Notes under the pieces: generated by a model | The model's input: the letters and a program-made list of their open reading frames with translations, nothing else | Told to the model about the DNA's origin: nothing | Database searches by the model: none | In this document: positions 18,329-27,415 of the stretch, one piece after another | How positions within the stretch are numbered: the stretch's first letter is position 1 | How the letters are laid out: every line of letters starts with the position of its first letter | Origin: WRDS01 sp964492775 | GTDB taxonomy: Bacteria > Actinomycetota > Coriobacteriia > Anaerosomatales > PHET01 | Assembly: GCA_964492775.1 (NCBI GenBank) | Contig: CAZBLH010000004.1 | Location: 37,104-101,103 of the forward strand | Length of the DNA stretch: 64,000 nt | Direction of reading: 5' to 3' | Position numbers and translations under genes: made by a program

Positions 18329-18500
18329 TTGTGACGGACTCGAGGGCAGGGCTACTATGGGCACCCGCCCTCAGGGGCAGGCAATGTGAGGAAAGATCCA
18401 TGGCCAATAGCCACAGGGTGGCGAAGCCCCGCTGGATCTGCCCGCATATAGCGTAGAGCCCCGGCTGCCGACAGACGGCGACCGGGGCTCCGCTTATTCT
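18329..18500 (+). ncRNA. Candidate second small RNA with promoter and terminator
   Basis: TTGTGA (18329-18334) and TACTAT (18353-18358) with 18-nt spacing predict a transcript from about 18365. Nested pairings follow: GGGCAG with CTGCCC, AGATCC with GGATCT, and GCCAC/GTGGC inside. The 3' side is a 9-bp GC-rich stem GAGCCCCGG/CCGGGGCTC (18456-18490) followed by CGCTTATTCT. No reading frame is plausible. I do not recognise the family: it lacks the SRP RNA tetraloop, and the GAGGAAAG word only faintly recalls RNase P. The strong hairpin could instead, or also, terminate the rib operon arriving from the right. Confidence 0.45.
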
Positions 18501-18524
18501 GGGATCGTGGAATCTTGCGCGCGG

Positions 18525-18992
18525 CTATCCGAGCGAGCGGGAGAGGTTCGCCATCTCGATCGCGGCGAGAGCCGCTTCCCAACCCTTGTTGCCCGCCTTG
18601 GTCCCGGCCCGCTCGACCGCCTGCTCGATGGTGTCGGCGGTGATTACACCGAAGATGACCGGAACCCCGCTGTCGAGGGTGACCTTGGCCACGCCCTTGC
18701 TGACCTCGGCAGACACGTACTCGAAGTGCGGCGTACCGCCGCGGATGACCACGCCGAGGGCTACGATCGCGTCGTAGCGTCCCGTTGCCGCCAACTTGCT
18801 CGCAACGAGCGGAATCTCGAAGGCACCCGGGACCCAGGCGACATCGATATCGCCCTCCTCGATCCCGTGGCGTACGAAACCGTCCTGCGCGCCCGAGAGC
18901 AGGCGTGTGGACAGAAGCTCGTTGAATCGGCTCACGACGCAGGCTACCTTCAGCCCGGTCCCTACCAGATGACCCTCGAATGTCGACATCAT
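18525..18992 (-). CDS. ribH: 6,7-dimethyl-8-ribityllumazine synthase
   Basis: Penultimate step of riboflavin synthesis: condenses the ribityl-aminouracil with dihydroxybutanone phosphate. The 155-residue length is normal. Motifs include [39 protein letters not shown] (His general base) and [11 protein letters not shown]. The start ATG overlaps the ribBA stop (ATGA). It is the last gene of the rib operon. Confidence 0.96.
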   Translation of the reverse strand: MMSTFEGHLVGTGLKVACVVSRFNELLSTRLLSGAQDGFVRHGIEEGDIDVAWVPGAFEIPLVASKLAATGRYDAIVALGVVIRGGTPHFEYVSAEVSKGVAKVTLDSGVPVIFGVITADTIEQAVERAGTKAGNKGWEAALAAIEMANLSRSLG

Positions 18993-20254
18993 GCAGTCCT
19001 CTCTGCCTCGGCCTGCTCGCCATCACGGCTCGGATCCCCGAGCGTCAGCGTGTGGTCGAGCTTGTCCTTCTTCGTACGCAGGTACTCGTAGTTCGTGGGA
19101 CACGCCTCGATCTCAAGCGGCACCTGTTCGATCACGTCGAGCCCATAGCCTTCGAGTCCGACGATCTTTCGCGGGTTGTTCGTCATGAGCCGGATTGACC
19201 TCAGTCCCAGATCAGCAAGTATCTGGGCGCCGATGCCGTAGTCGCGCAGGTCCGCGGGAAAGCCGAGCGTCTCGTTGGCCTCGACGGTGTCGTACCCCGA
19301 CTCCTGCAGCTCGTAGGCGCGCAGCTTGTTCCCCAGGCCGATGCCTCGGCCTTCGTGACCCACGATGTAGAGCACCACGCCCGCGCCTTCGGCCTGCACC
19401 CGTCTCATCGCCTCGTCGAGCTGGGCTCCGCAGTCGCAACGCAGCGAGTGGAACACATCGCCGGTCAAGCACTCGGAGTGCACGCGCACGAGCACTCCCT
19501 CCTTACCGGCCACATCCCCTGCTACGAGCGCGACATGGGTGCGCCCGTCCGTCGCCGACTCGTAGCCGTACGCTGTGAACTCGCCGAGCCGAGTAGGCAG
19601 GGTTACCGTCGAGGTGCGCCGAACAAGCCGCTCATTTCGCCTCCGGTAGCGGATCAGGTCCGCGACGGTAATCATCTTGAGCCCGTGCCTCGCCGAGAAG
19701 GCCTCGAGCTCAGGCCGGCGCGCCATCGTGCCGTCGGTATTGATGATCTCGCAGATCACACCTGCCGGCGTCAGCCCGGCCAGTCGAGCCAGATCGACAG
19801 CCGCTTCGGTGTGACCCGCACGTTCCAGGACGCCACCCGGACGCGCCTGCAGCGGGAACACGTGCCCCGGCATGGAGATGTCCTCGGGCTTCGTAGCGGG
19901 GTCGATCGCGGCGAGCACCGTCTCACACCGGTCCGCAGGCGAGATTCCCGTGGTGATCCTCCCTTTTGCGCCGATCGAGACATGAAAGGCGGTGCCCTGC
20001 TCGGAGGTGTTGGTCTCGGTCATCGGCGGTATGCCAAGCGCGTCGAGGCGCTCCTTCGTGAGCGGCAAGCACACAAGCCCACGGCCGTGCGTGATCATGA
20101 AGTTGATGGACTCAGGGGTGGCCTTCTCGGCGGCCATCACCAGATCGCCTTCGTTCTCCCGGTCCTCGTCGTCAACGACCACGAGCATGCGCCCGGCGGC
20201 GATCTCGGCGATGCCTTCCTCGATGGTGACGAACGGATGTGTTGTGTCGGTCAT
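18989..20254 (-). CDS. ribBA: Bifunctional DHBP synthase / GTP cyclohydrolase II
   Basis: A 421-residue fusion that supplies both precursors of riboflavin. The N-terminal RibB half has [18 protein letters not shown] and [16 protein letters not shown]; the C-terminal RibA half has the zinc cysteines in [19 protein letters not shown] and [13 protein letters not shown] start at the ATG at 20254 rather than the codon at 20374, which would overlap ribE and add 40 non-homologous residues. It lies between ribE and ribH. Confidence 0.96.
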   Translation of the reverse strand: MTDTTHPFVTIEEGIAEIAAGRMLVVVDDEDRENEGDLVMAAEKATPESINFMITHGRGLVCLPLTKERLDALGIPPMTETNTSEQGTAFHVSIGAKGRITTGISPADRCETVLAAIDPATKPEDISMPGHVFPLQARPGGVLERAGHTEAAVDLARLAGLTPAGVICEIINTDGTMARRPELEAFSARHGLKMITVADLIRYRRRNERLVRRTSTVTLPTRLGEFTAYGYESATDGRTHVALVAGDVAGKEGVLVRVHSECLTGDVFHSLRCDCGAQLDEAMRRVQAEGAGVVLYIVGHEGRGIGLGNKLRAYELQESGYDTVEANETLGFPADLRDYGIGAQILADLGLRSIRLMTNNPRKIVGLEGYGLDVIEQVPLEIEACPTNYEYLRTKKDKLDHTLTLGDPSRDGEQAEAERTA

Positions 20255-20261
20255 GCCGGTT

Positions 20262-20936
20262 CTAGCCCTCCGTGAACTCTCTGAGCATGTCTCCCAGACC
20301 GCGCCTGCGGGTCTCGGGGGCGAGCTCGGTGTCAGCATCCGGATCGCCGTAGACCTCGACGAACCGCCGCACATACTTGGCCATCATGTCGATCTCGATG
20401 TTGACCGGGGCTCCGATCGGCTTGTCCTTGAGCGTGGTGGTCGCCTCGGTATGCGGCACGACCGCCGCCGCGAAGCTGTCCCCACGCAATTTGGAGACGG
20501 TAAGCGAGATGCCGTCGACGGCGATGGAACCCTTCGGGATCACGTACTGCATGAACTGCCCCGGCACCTGGAACTGGTACACGACCGAGTTGCCCACCGG
20601 GTGTCGCAGCAGCAGGCGCCCGACTCCGTCGATGTGGCCGGAGACGAGGTGCCCGCCGAGACGGTCGGAGAGCCTGAGTGCACGCTCCAGGTTGACCTTC
20701 GTGCCGACCTGAAGACCGCCGAGCGTGGTCTTGGCAAGCGTCTCCTCGCTGACGTCGGCAACGAATGCGCCGCGGATGAACTTGGCGACCGTCAGACACG
20801 CGCCGTCAACCGCGATGGAGTCTCCGAGCGCCATGTCGCGCCCGAAGTCCGGCGCGTAGACCTCCAGCTGCGCCCCGCCGCCGACGCGATCCACGCGCGT
20901 GATCACGCCCTGCGTCTCGATAAGTCCCGTGAACAT
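20262..20936 (-). CDS. ribE: Riboflavin synthase alpha chain
   Basis: Dismutates two lumazine molecules to riboflavin. The 224-residue protein starts MFTGLIETQG, the invariant N-terminus, and shows the duplicated barrel: GDSIAVDGACLTV and GSIAVDGISLTV are the equivalent segments in repeats 1 and 2, and LVSGHIDGVG is present. The C-terminal approximately 25 residues, rich in Asp/Arg, extend beyond the core. Confidence 0.96.
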   Translation of the reverse strand: MFTGLIETQGVITRVDRVGGGAQLEVYAPDFGRDMALGDSIAVDGACLTVAKFIRGAFVADVSEETLAKTTLGGLQVGTKVNLERALRLSDRLGGHLVSGHIDGVGRLLLRHPVGNSVVYQFQVPGQFMQYVIPKGSIAVDGISLTVSKLRGDSFAAAVVPHTEATTTLKDKPIGAPVNIEIDMMAKYVRRFVEVYGDPDADTELAPETRRRGLGDMLREFTEG

Positions 20937-20948
20937 GCAGCCCTCTCC

Positions 20949-22094
20949 TTACTTAGTCGATCCATCGAGCGTGCTCACCGGTCGCCAGGCTACCACGCAG
21001 ACGTCTCCTACAATCCCTGTCTCGACCGGCGCAAGCCGGTGCTCGAGCGCGTCGCCGCCTTGCGCACTTACGGCTCCAGCGTACATCGGCGTCGCACTCG
21101 TCCCGCCCATGCCGCCGGCGGTAACCGTGACAAGCTGGTCGATCGTCCCGGCCTCCCACAACGCGTCCATGAGCCGGAAACCCGCCTCTACAAGCGCGTC
21201 GTTCACACCCCGTGCGCCAAGCGACTCCAGCGCGCCGACGATTCCGCGGGCGGCGTCGTAGCGCTCCACGAGCACCTGCGGCCCTACGGCCGCGGCCGCC
21301 TGCTCTGCGGTCGCAGGTGCGTCGTCGGCGAGAAGCAGCAGCGTCGGCGCGAGCCCATCGGTGAACACGGCCGAGTGCGCCGGCGGCACGCTGTGGCGCG
21401 CGAGCACCACGCGCAGCGGTTGCCGCTGCGCGTGGACGCCGTCGTCGTCGCGCACGGTAAGCCCGGGGTCGTCGATCGCCACGGTGTGCGCGCCGACGAC
21501 GACGGCGTCTGCGCGGGAGCGTAGCTCCCGCGTGACGCGCGCGCCGGCGGTTCCGGTGATGTTGCTGCGCGCGTCCGGCGCGAGAGCGACACGGGCGTCC
21601 AGCGAGATACCCGACTTCACGGTAACGAACGGACGGCTGTGTCGCACACGCTGCTGCCAGCCCTCGACGAGCGTCGCAAAGGGCGCAGTCTGCTCGGCGA
21701 AGGTGACCTCGATTCCCGCAGCGCGAAGCTGTTCGGCTCCGCCGCCCGCATCGGCACTAGGATCTGAGAGTCCGATGTGGACACGCTCGACGCCTGCGGA
21801 GACAAGCGCCTCCGTGCACGGGGGTGTCCGACCGTGATGGCGACACGGCTCGAGCGTCACGTAGACGTCAGCGCCGCGGGCAGCCTCTCCGGCCGCGGCC
21901 AGGGCGAACACCTCGGCGTGAGGCTCGCCCGCGCGCGGGTGGAAGCCCTCGCCGACCACAAGCCCGTCACGCACCACGACGCAACCGACTGGAGGGTTGG
22001 GAGCCGTAGCGGCGCCAGCACGCTCTGCCAGTTCGACAGCACGGCGGAAATACGGGTCTGCGACCCGTGAAGCTACGCTCGCAAGCGCTTGCAC
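20949..22094 (-). CDS. ribD: Bifunctional riboflavin deaminase/reductase
   Basis: A 381-residue two-domain enzyme for the second and third steps from GTP. The N-terminal zinc deaminase has PHAEVFAL and TLEPCRHHGRTPPC; the C-terminal reductase begins PFVTVKSGISLDARVA and contains ADAVVVGAHT. First gene of the rib operon, directly downstream of the FMN riboswitch. Confidence 0.96.
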   Translation of the reverse strand: MQALASVASRVADPYFRRAVELAERAGAATAPNPPVGCVVVRDGLVVGEGFHPRAGEPHAEVFALAAAGEAARGADVYVTLEPCRHHGRTPPCTEALVSAGVERVHIGLSDPSADAGGGAEQLRAAGIEVTFAEQTAPFATLVEGWQQRVRHSRPFVTVKSGISLDARVALAPDARSNITGTAGARVTRELRSRADAVVVGAHTVAIDDPGLTVRDDDGVHAQRQPLRVVLARHSVPPAHSAVFTDGLAPTLLLLADDAPATAEQAAAAVGPQVLVERYDAARGIVGALESLGARGVNDALVEAGFRLMDALWEAGTIDQLVTVTAGGMGGTSATPMYAGAVSAQGGDALEHRLAPVETGIVGDVCVVAWRPVSTLDGSTK

Positions 22095-22105
22095 GAAGAA
22101 GCCCT

Positions 22106-22216
22106 TCCTTCTCCCGTCCGGACTCTGACCGTCGGCTCCGGAATCACACTGGATCGGCCCCTCGCGGGGTTCGCGGGCTGTAACCGCCGGTGGGGAGTTT
22201 CACCCCGCCCTGAAGA
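22106..22216 (-). promoter_or_regulatory. FMN riboswitch (RFN element)
   Basis: The minus strand shows the RFN signature blocks in order: TTCAGGGCGGGGTG, CCCCACCGGCGGT, AGCCCGCGA, GATCCAGTGTGATTCCG and AGCCGACGGTCAGAGTCCGGA, ending GGGAGAAGG. It precedes ribD by about 12 nt, which suggests control of translation initiation; no separate terminator fits in the gap. Confidence 0.95.
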
Positions 22217-22279
22217 AAGCTTCCAATTATCGTAGCAGGGTGCCAGCGCTCAAGCCAGACTCGGCGCTGCCCTGGGGCT

Positions 22280-22957
22280 CTACCCTATCGCGGCCTCTGC
22301 GGCTGCGCGGATGTCGGCGATTGCCTGCGTGGGGTCGGGCTGGCAGAACACCGCGTTGCCGGCGACGAGGCACCGAGCGCCTACCGCCGCGACCCGAGCG
22401 GCCGTCTCTGGGTTGATGCCACCGTCTACCTGGATGATCGGCGACACGCCCTCGGCGTCGCACAGCTCGGCAAGCTCGGCGATGCGCTCGACTGAGCGCT
22501 CGATGAAGCTCTGGCCGCCAAAGCCGGGGTTTACGCTCATCACGAGCACCATGTCGACCTCGCCCAAGACGTCGCGAATCGCCATCACGGGTGTGCCGGG
22601 GTTCAGGGTGACCGCGGGCGAGGCGCCACTCTCGCGGACACGGCGCAGTGTGCGGTGGATGTGGGGGGCGGCCTCGATGTGTACGCTCACCGAGTCGGCC
22701 CCGGCATCGAGGTACCAGTCGATGGTTGAGTCAGCGTTGTCGATCATGACGTGCACGTCCAGCGGCTTGGTCGCGACCCGCTTGAGTGCCCGAATCACCG
22801 GCGGACCGATGGTGAGGTTGGGCACGAAGTGGCCGTCCATGACGTCCACGTGGATGTAGTCGGCCCCTCCCGCCTCGGCGATCTCGACCGCTTCGGCAAG
22901 CCTCGTGAAGTCCGCCGAGAGGATCGACGGCGCGATGAGTATCCGGTCCTCAGCCAC
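22280..22957 (-). CDS. rpe: Ribulose-phosphate 3-epimerase
   Basis: Interconverts ribulose 5-phosphate and xylulose 5-phosphate. The 225-residue TIM barrel begins with IAPSILSADF, then HVDVMDGHFVPNLTIGP, HVMID and VMSVNPGFGGQSF, with the catalytic Asp in IQVDGGINPETA. The start codon is GTG at 22957. It is the last gene of the long minus-strand run and stops about 60 bp before the FMN riboswitch. Confidence 0.96.
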   Translation of the reverse strand: MAEDRILIAPSILSADFTRLAEAVEIAEAGGADYIHVDVMDGHFVPNLTIGPPVIRALKRVATKPLDVHVMIDNADSTIDWYLDAGADSVSVHIEAAPHIHRTLRRVRESGASPAVTLNPGTPVMAIRDVLGEVDMVLVMSVNPGFGGQSFIERSVERIAELAELCDAEGVSPIIQVDGGINPETAARVAAVGARCLVAGNAVFCQPDPTQAIADIRAAAEAAIG

Positions 22958-22980
22958 CTGCGTACCCCCGATTCCGTCGT

Positions 22981-23997
22981 CTACTCTGCAACCAGTCCCA
23001 TGCCGTGCAGCTCATCGCGGGCCTCTCGGCCCATAAGCAACGCGCCCGCATCGTGCACGCTGGCGCCTTCATAGAGGATCGAGCGCACCTGGTTCGTGAT
23101 TGGCAGCTCGATGCCCTCACGCTCGCCGAGCTCGCTCACGGTCACGCAGCTCACGGCGCCTTCGGCGACCATGTGCGTCTTGGCGTAGAAGTCGTCCATC
23201 GTGCCGCCTTGGGCAACGAGCTCGCCGAGCGCGCGGTTGCGCGAGTGGCGCGAAGTGCAGGTGGCGATCAGGTCTCCCATGCCGGCAAGCCCCATGTACG
23301 TGAGGGTGTTCGCGCCGCGGGCTAGTCCCAGGCGGCTCATCTCGGCAAGGCCACGCGTCATCAGCGTGGCCTTCGTGTTGTCTCCGTAGCCGAGCCCGTC
23401 GGACATGCCCGCGGCCACCGCGATGACGTTCTTGGATGCGCCGGCGAGCTCGACGCCGGTGACATCGGTGTTGGTGTAGACGCGGAAGAACGGCGTCATG
23501 AACGCGTCCTGGAACAGGCGACCGACCGCCTCATCGTGGGCGGCCACCACCGTCGCCGAAGGAATCCCCCGGCTGACCTCCTCCGCATGGTTGGGGCCCG
23601 ACAGCCCGGCAATGCGCTCACGCCCGCCGATGACGTCCTCGAGGACCTCGGTCATGAGCATCAGCGTGCCGGCCTCGACACCCTTGCTCAGCACAACGAC
23701 GGGCGTAGTCGAGCCTAGGAATGGCTTCATGGCCTCGGCCGTCGCGCGCACCCCCACGCTCGGCGTGACTATCACAACCGCGTCCGAACCCGCCAGCGCC
23801 TGCTCGATGTCGGGCGTCGCCAAGACCTGCTCGGCAAGCTCGACCTCGGGAAGGTAGAGAGGGTTGCGGTGCTCCGCGTTGATGCCCTCGGCAATCTCGG
23901 CCTCACGCGACCACAGCCGCACATCGAGACCCTTGCCGCCGAGAAGCCAACAGACAGCCGTCCCCCACGATCCTGCGCCGATCACCGAAATCTGCAC
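22981..23997 (-). CDS. gpsA: Glycerol-3-phosphate dehydrogenase [NAD(P)+]
   Basis: Makes sn-glycerol 3-phosphate for phospholipids from dihydroxyacetone phosphate. 338 residues; the dinucleotide site is ISVIGAGSWGTAV, and family motifs SGPNHAEEVSRG, GASKNVIAVAAG (catalytic Lys) and GLAGMGDLIATC are present. It lies 6 bp after plsY, which uses its product. Confidence 0.96.
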   Translation of the reverse strand: MQISVIGAGSWGTAVCWLLGGKGLDVRLWSREAEIAEGINAEHRNPLYLPEVELAEQVLATPDIEQALAGSDAVVIVTPSVGVRATAEAMKPFLGSTTPVVVLSKGVEAGTLMLMTEVLEDVIGGRERIAGLSGPNHAEEVSRGIPSATVVAAHDEAVGRLFQDAFMTPFFRVYTNTDVTGVELAGASKNVIAVAAGMSDGLGYGDNTKATLMTRGLAEMSRLGLARGANTLTYMGLAGMGDLIATCTSRHSRNRALGELVAQGGTMDDFYAKTHMVAEGAVSCVTVSELGEREGIELPITNQVRSILYEGASVHDAGALLMGREARDELHGMGLVAE

Positions 23998-24003
23998 GGT
24001 AAC

Positions 24004-24678
24004 TCACCCTTCCTTGGACGGAGCAGCGTCACGGGTTCGCTTGCGTTCGATTCTAGCTTCCTGACCCCGGGCAATGCGACCGATGTTGGACCGGTGGCGC
24101 CAGATCACGAGTCCCGCGAGCACGACCGCTGTCACCTTGAGGGGCAAGGAGCCCGGGTACAGCCAGAACACGAGCGGTGGGTAGGCAATCGCGCACATGA
24201 CCGAGGCGAGCGAGACCATCCGTGAAGCCGCGACGACTCCAACGAAGATCGCGAGTTCGATCAGAACGGCAGCCGGCGTCAGGACGGAAAGCATGCCGGC
24301 CGAGGTCGCCACGCCTTTGCCACCCCTGAACCGTATGTAGGGCGAGTACGAATGGCCGAGTACCGCTGCCGAGCCGGCGGCCACCGCCGTCCAGTCGGAG
24401 ACCGCTTGGCCGCAGACCTCCGCAGGCACAACGAACCGCGCAATCGCAGCCGCAAGCGCGCCCTTGCCGGCGTCGAGAACGAGTGTGACCACAGCCGCCT
24501 TCCACCCGAGCAGCCTCAAGACGTTCGTCGTACCCAAGTTGCCGGAGCCATGCTCACGCGGGTCGATGTCGAACCAGCGCTTCCCGATGATCAGCGCCCA
24601 GGGAATCCCGCCGAGCACGTATCCGAGCGTGACGACCGCGGCAACGAGCAACCACAGCGGCATGCTGGTATCTGTCAC
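24004..24678 (-). CDS. plsY: Acyl-phosphate:glycerol-3-phosphate acyltransferase
   Basis: Integral membrane enzyme for the first acylation in phospholipid synthesis. 224 residues with about five hydrophobic helices. The three conserved loops are visible: GSGNLGTTN, RFRGGKGVATSAG and WRHRSNIGRI. The initiation codon is at 24678 and the gene follows der by 8 bp. With gpsA next and plsC and cmk upstream, this stretch covers phosphatidic acid synthesis. Confidence 0.94.
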   Translation of the reverse strand: MTDTSMPLWLLVAAVVTLGYVLGGIPWALIIGKRWFDIDPREHGSGNLGTTNVLRLLGWKAAVVTLVLDAGKGALAAAIARFVVPAEVCGQAVSDWTAVAAGSAAVLGHSYSPYIRFRGGKGVATSAGMLSVLTPAAVLIELAIFVGVVAASRMVSLASVMCAIAYPPLVFWLYPGSLPLKVTAVVLAGLVIWRHRSNIGRIARGQEARIERKRTRDAAPSKEG

Positions 24679-24686
24679 GGGACTCC

Positions 24687-25994
24687 TCAGTCCTTCTTCC
24701 GGAACTTGAGCTGGACCGGCGTCCCCACGAGGTCGAACTTCTCGCGCAGCCGGTTCTCGATGTAGCGGCGGAAGTTGTCGTCCACAAGTGTGGGATGGTT
24801 CGCGAAGAACGTGAATCCGGGCGGCTTGGTGCGGGTCTGGGTCACGTAATGCATCCGCAGCGTCGCCGACCCCTTGGAGACGGTATGGCCGAACTCGCGC
24901 AGCTCGGAAAGGAACTTGTTGAGCTGGCTCGTGGGGATCTCGCGCGTGTAGTTGCCGTAGACTTTGTCTATCGCATCCCAGATCCGGTGGGTGTTCTTCC
25001 CGGTGAGTGCGCTGATCCGAATCACCGGTGCGTAGCCGACGTAGCCGAGGCGGTCGGAGATACGCTCGACCAGATCTTCCTTCTCCTCGTCGGTTTCAAG
25101 CGCGTCCCACTTGTTGAGCAGCACGATGAGCGCGCACCCGCGCTCCTGTGCGAACCGGGCGACGCGCTGGTCCTGGTCGGTCAGCCCGATCTGTGAGTCG
25201 ATCACGAGCAGCGAGACATCGGCTCGGTCGATTGCCCGCATCGCACGGACGAACCCGTAGTACTCGACGTCCTCGTCAATGAGCGCCTTTCGGCGGATAC
25301 CGGCGGTGTCCACAAGCCGGTAACGCGTGCCCTCCCGCTCGATGACGGTGTCAATGGCGTCGCGGGTCGTACCTGCGACATCCGAGACGATCGAACGCTC
25401 GCGCCCAGCAAGCTTGTTCAGAAGCGATGACTTGCCGGCGTTCGGCCTGCCGATGATCGCGACGTCAATCGCGTCTTCCTCCGTGTGTGGCTCAAGCTCG
25501 GGCAGGGCCGCGACGATCTCGTCCAGCAGGTCGCCGGTCCCGTGACCGTGAGTTGCCGAGACGGGCCACGGCGTGCCGAGACCAAGCCCCCAGAACTCGT
25601 GGATCTCAGTCTCGGAACCGGGCGTGTCGACCTTGTTCACCGCGAGGAACACCGGCTTCTTCTGCCGCTTGAGGATGCGGGCGACCTCTTCGTCATCGGC
25701 GACGGCACCGCTCTTGCCGTCCACCAGGAAGACGATCACGTCCGCCTCCTCGGCGGCCATGAGCGCCTGCGAGCGGATAGAGGACTGGAACTGGTCGATG
25801 TTGCCGGACTCGATGCCACCGGTATCTATCAGCATGAAGTCCACACCGTTCCAGTCGGCCCGGTGGTAGCTGCGATCGCGCGTGACGCCGCGCGCCTCGT
25901 GAACGATAGCGTCGGTGACCTGGGTTATGCGGTTCACGAACGTGGACTTGCCCACATTCGGGCGACCCACGACCGCGACGATGGGAAGCGCCAT
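24687..25994 (-). CDS. der: GTPase Der (EngA), ribosome assembly
   Basis: Essential double-GTPase for 50S subunit assembly. 435 residues from the ATG at 25994. The first G domain has GRPNVGKSTF and DTGGIE, NKVD; the second has GRPNAGKSSLLNK, DTAGIRRK and NKWD. A KH-like C-terminal domain ends in basic FRKKD. A longer in-frame start at 26123 would run into the DUF512 gene and is not supported. Confidence 0.96.
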   Translation of the reverse strand: MALPIVAVVGRPNVGKSTFVNRITQVTDAIVHEARGVTRDRSYHRADWNGVDFMLIDTGGIESGNIDQFQSSIRSQALMAAEEADVIVFLVDGKSGAVADDEEVARILKRQKKPVFLAVNKVDTPGSETEIHEFWGLGLGTPWPVSATHGHGTGDLLDEIVAALPELEPHTEEDAIDVAIIGRPNAGKSSLLNKLAGRERSIVSDVAGTTRDAIDTVIEREGTRYRLVDTAGIRRKALIDEDVEYYGFVRAMRAIDRADVSLLVIDSQIGLTDQDQRVARFAQERGCALIVLLNKWDALETDEEKEDLVERISDRLGYVGYAPVIRISALTGKNTHRIWDAIDKVYGNYTREIPTSQLNKFLSELREFGHTVSKGSATLRMHYVTQTRTKPPGFTFFANHPTLVDDNFRRYIENRLREKFDLVGTPVQLKFRKKD

Positions 25995-26022
25995 CAAAGC
26001 CTCGTCTCTTGATACGGCGAGA

Positions 26023-27408
26023 TCAGCCGAGTTCTTGTGCCGCGTTCCTGATGCCGTCGAGCAGGCCCGCGGCGTCCGAGGATACCAGACGCACGTCAGC
26101 GCCGCTCCGCTCCCGGATATCACCGAGAGTCAGATCGTCGAGCGTGATCCCATCGGCGTTCATGACGACATCAGGTATCAGGTAGATTCTTCCCGAATCA
26201 TCCTCGGCAGCGCCCAGCCGCTCGAGATCGGCGGTGATCGCGCTTGAGAGGTCCTCCCCCGTCAGCAATCCCGCGACGCTCACATTGCCGCCGAAGAACC
26301 GGTTCGGCACCACGAGCAGCCGCATCCGGCCCACCGCCGCACAGGCTTCGAGCGCACCCGCGATAGACGTCGCAGCCATCACGCCTGTGACGACCGTCAC
26401 AGACTCGGCCTCGGCTGGCAGCTCGGCTATCGCCGATGCGATCTCCTCACGGGCAGCGGTCGCCTCGTCCACGAAGGTGCGCACGATGCCGATGCCATTC
26501 TCGTACTGAGGGAAGCCGTCGTAGTGCTCGGCGGTTGGGAACCGCTCCCGCGCGTTGAGGTAGAACTCGTCGGCGAGATGCACCCAGGTGATGCCGTCGC
26601 GCTCCCGCATGGCAAACTGCCACGGCCGCACCTGCTCGATGATGGCCAGCGCCGCCTCGGAATCGGTATACCCCGCCGAGAAGGTCGTCTGGTGCCGCGT
26701 ATAGCCGAGCGGCACCACACCAACGCTGGCGACTCCCTCGCGCTCGGCGAGCCATGTGAGCGTGCTCTGTAGCTCGGGGCCGTCGTTGACCCCCGGCACG
26801 AGCACGATCTGCACGTGGATCTCGATACCCTCGGAAAGCAACTCGTCGAAACGATTCGTCGCTCTGTCCTCCCGAGCGCACACGAGGCGACTGCGAACCT
26901 CGGGGTCAACGGCGTGCAGGGACACATACAGCGGCGAGAGGTGCTGCTCGACGATCCGGTCGACGTCGGCATCAGTCAGGTTCGTGAGCGTGATGAAGTT
27001 GCCCTGCAGGAACGAGAGCCGGTAATCGTCGTCTCGCAGGTACAGCGAGCGACGCATACCTCGAGGCAACTGCGTCATGAAGCAGAAGGCGCAGTCGTTG
27101 CGACACGTGCGCACCGAGTCGAAGATCGCGTCGGCGAACTCGAACCCCCAGACCTCGCCAGCATCCCGCTCAAGAACAACGGGACGAACCGTCCCAGACT
27201 CATTCGCGACCTCGATCTGCACGCGCGGGCCGTCGGCGATCCATCGCCATTCGAGGACATCGCGCAGCGTCATGCCCTCCGCCGAGACCACCATGTCTCC
27301 GGGACGGAGGCCGGCGCGCTCAGCGGGTGAAAACGGGTCAACGGAGGCAATGAGCCCGCCCTTCTCGGCAGCGGGCTTCGTGCGCGATGGGGCATAGTCC
27401 GCACGCAT
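26023..27408 (-). CDS. DUF512 protein: PDZ-like plus radical-SAM-like domain
   Basis: A 461-residue protein of a conserved but little-studied family. The N-terminus is a PDZ-like domain (SPAERAGLRPGDMVVS). A cysteine motif C-x3-C-x2-C follows in TCRNDCAFCFMTQLP, the pattern of a radical SAM 4Fe-4S site, then FLQGNFITLTN. The C-terminal third is the DUF512 domain, with FFGGNVSVAGLLTG. I start at the ATG at 27408, preceded by GGAG 10 nt upstream. It lies between ispH and der. Substrate unknown. Confidence 0.9.
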   Translation of the reverse strand: MRADYAPSRTKPAAEKGGLIASVDPFSPAERAGLRPGDMVVSAEGMTLRDVLEWRWIADGPRVQIEVANESGTVRPVVLERDAGEVWGFEFADAIFDSVRTCRNDCAFCFMTQLPRGMRRSLYLRDDDYRLSFLQGNFITLTNLTDADVDRIVEQHLSPLYVSLHAVDPEVRSRLVCAREDRATNRFDELLSEGIEIHVQIVLVPGVNDGPELQSTLTWLAEREGVASVGVVPLGYTRHQTTFSAGYTDSEAALAIIEQVRPWQFAMRERDGITWVHLADEFYLNARERFPTAEHYDGFPQYENGIGIVRTFVDEATAAREEIASAIAELPAEAESVTVVTGVMAATSIAGALEACAAVGRMRLLVVPNRFFGGNVSVAGLLTGEDLSSAITADLERLGAAEDDSGRIYLIPDVVMNADGITLDDLTLGDIRERSGADVRLVSSDAAGLLDGIRNAAQELG

Positions 27409-27415
27409 GGTGCCG

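Noticed and set aside
18365..18455. Possible SRP (4.5S) RNA
   Set aside because: No GGAAG-type tetraloop or the conserved internal loop of SRP domain IV.
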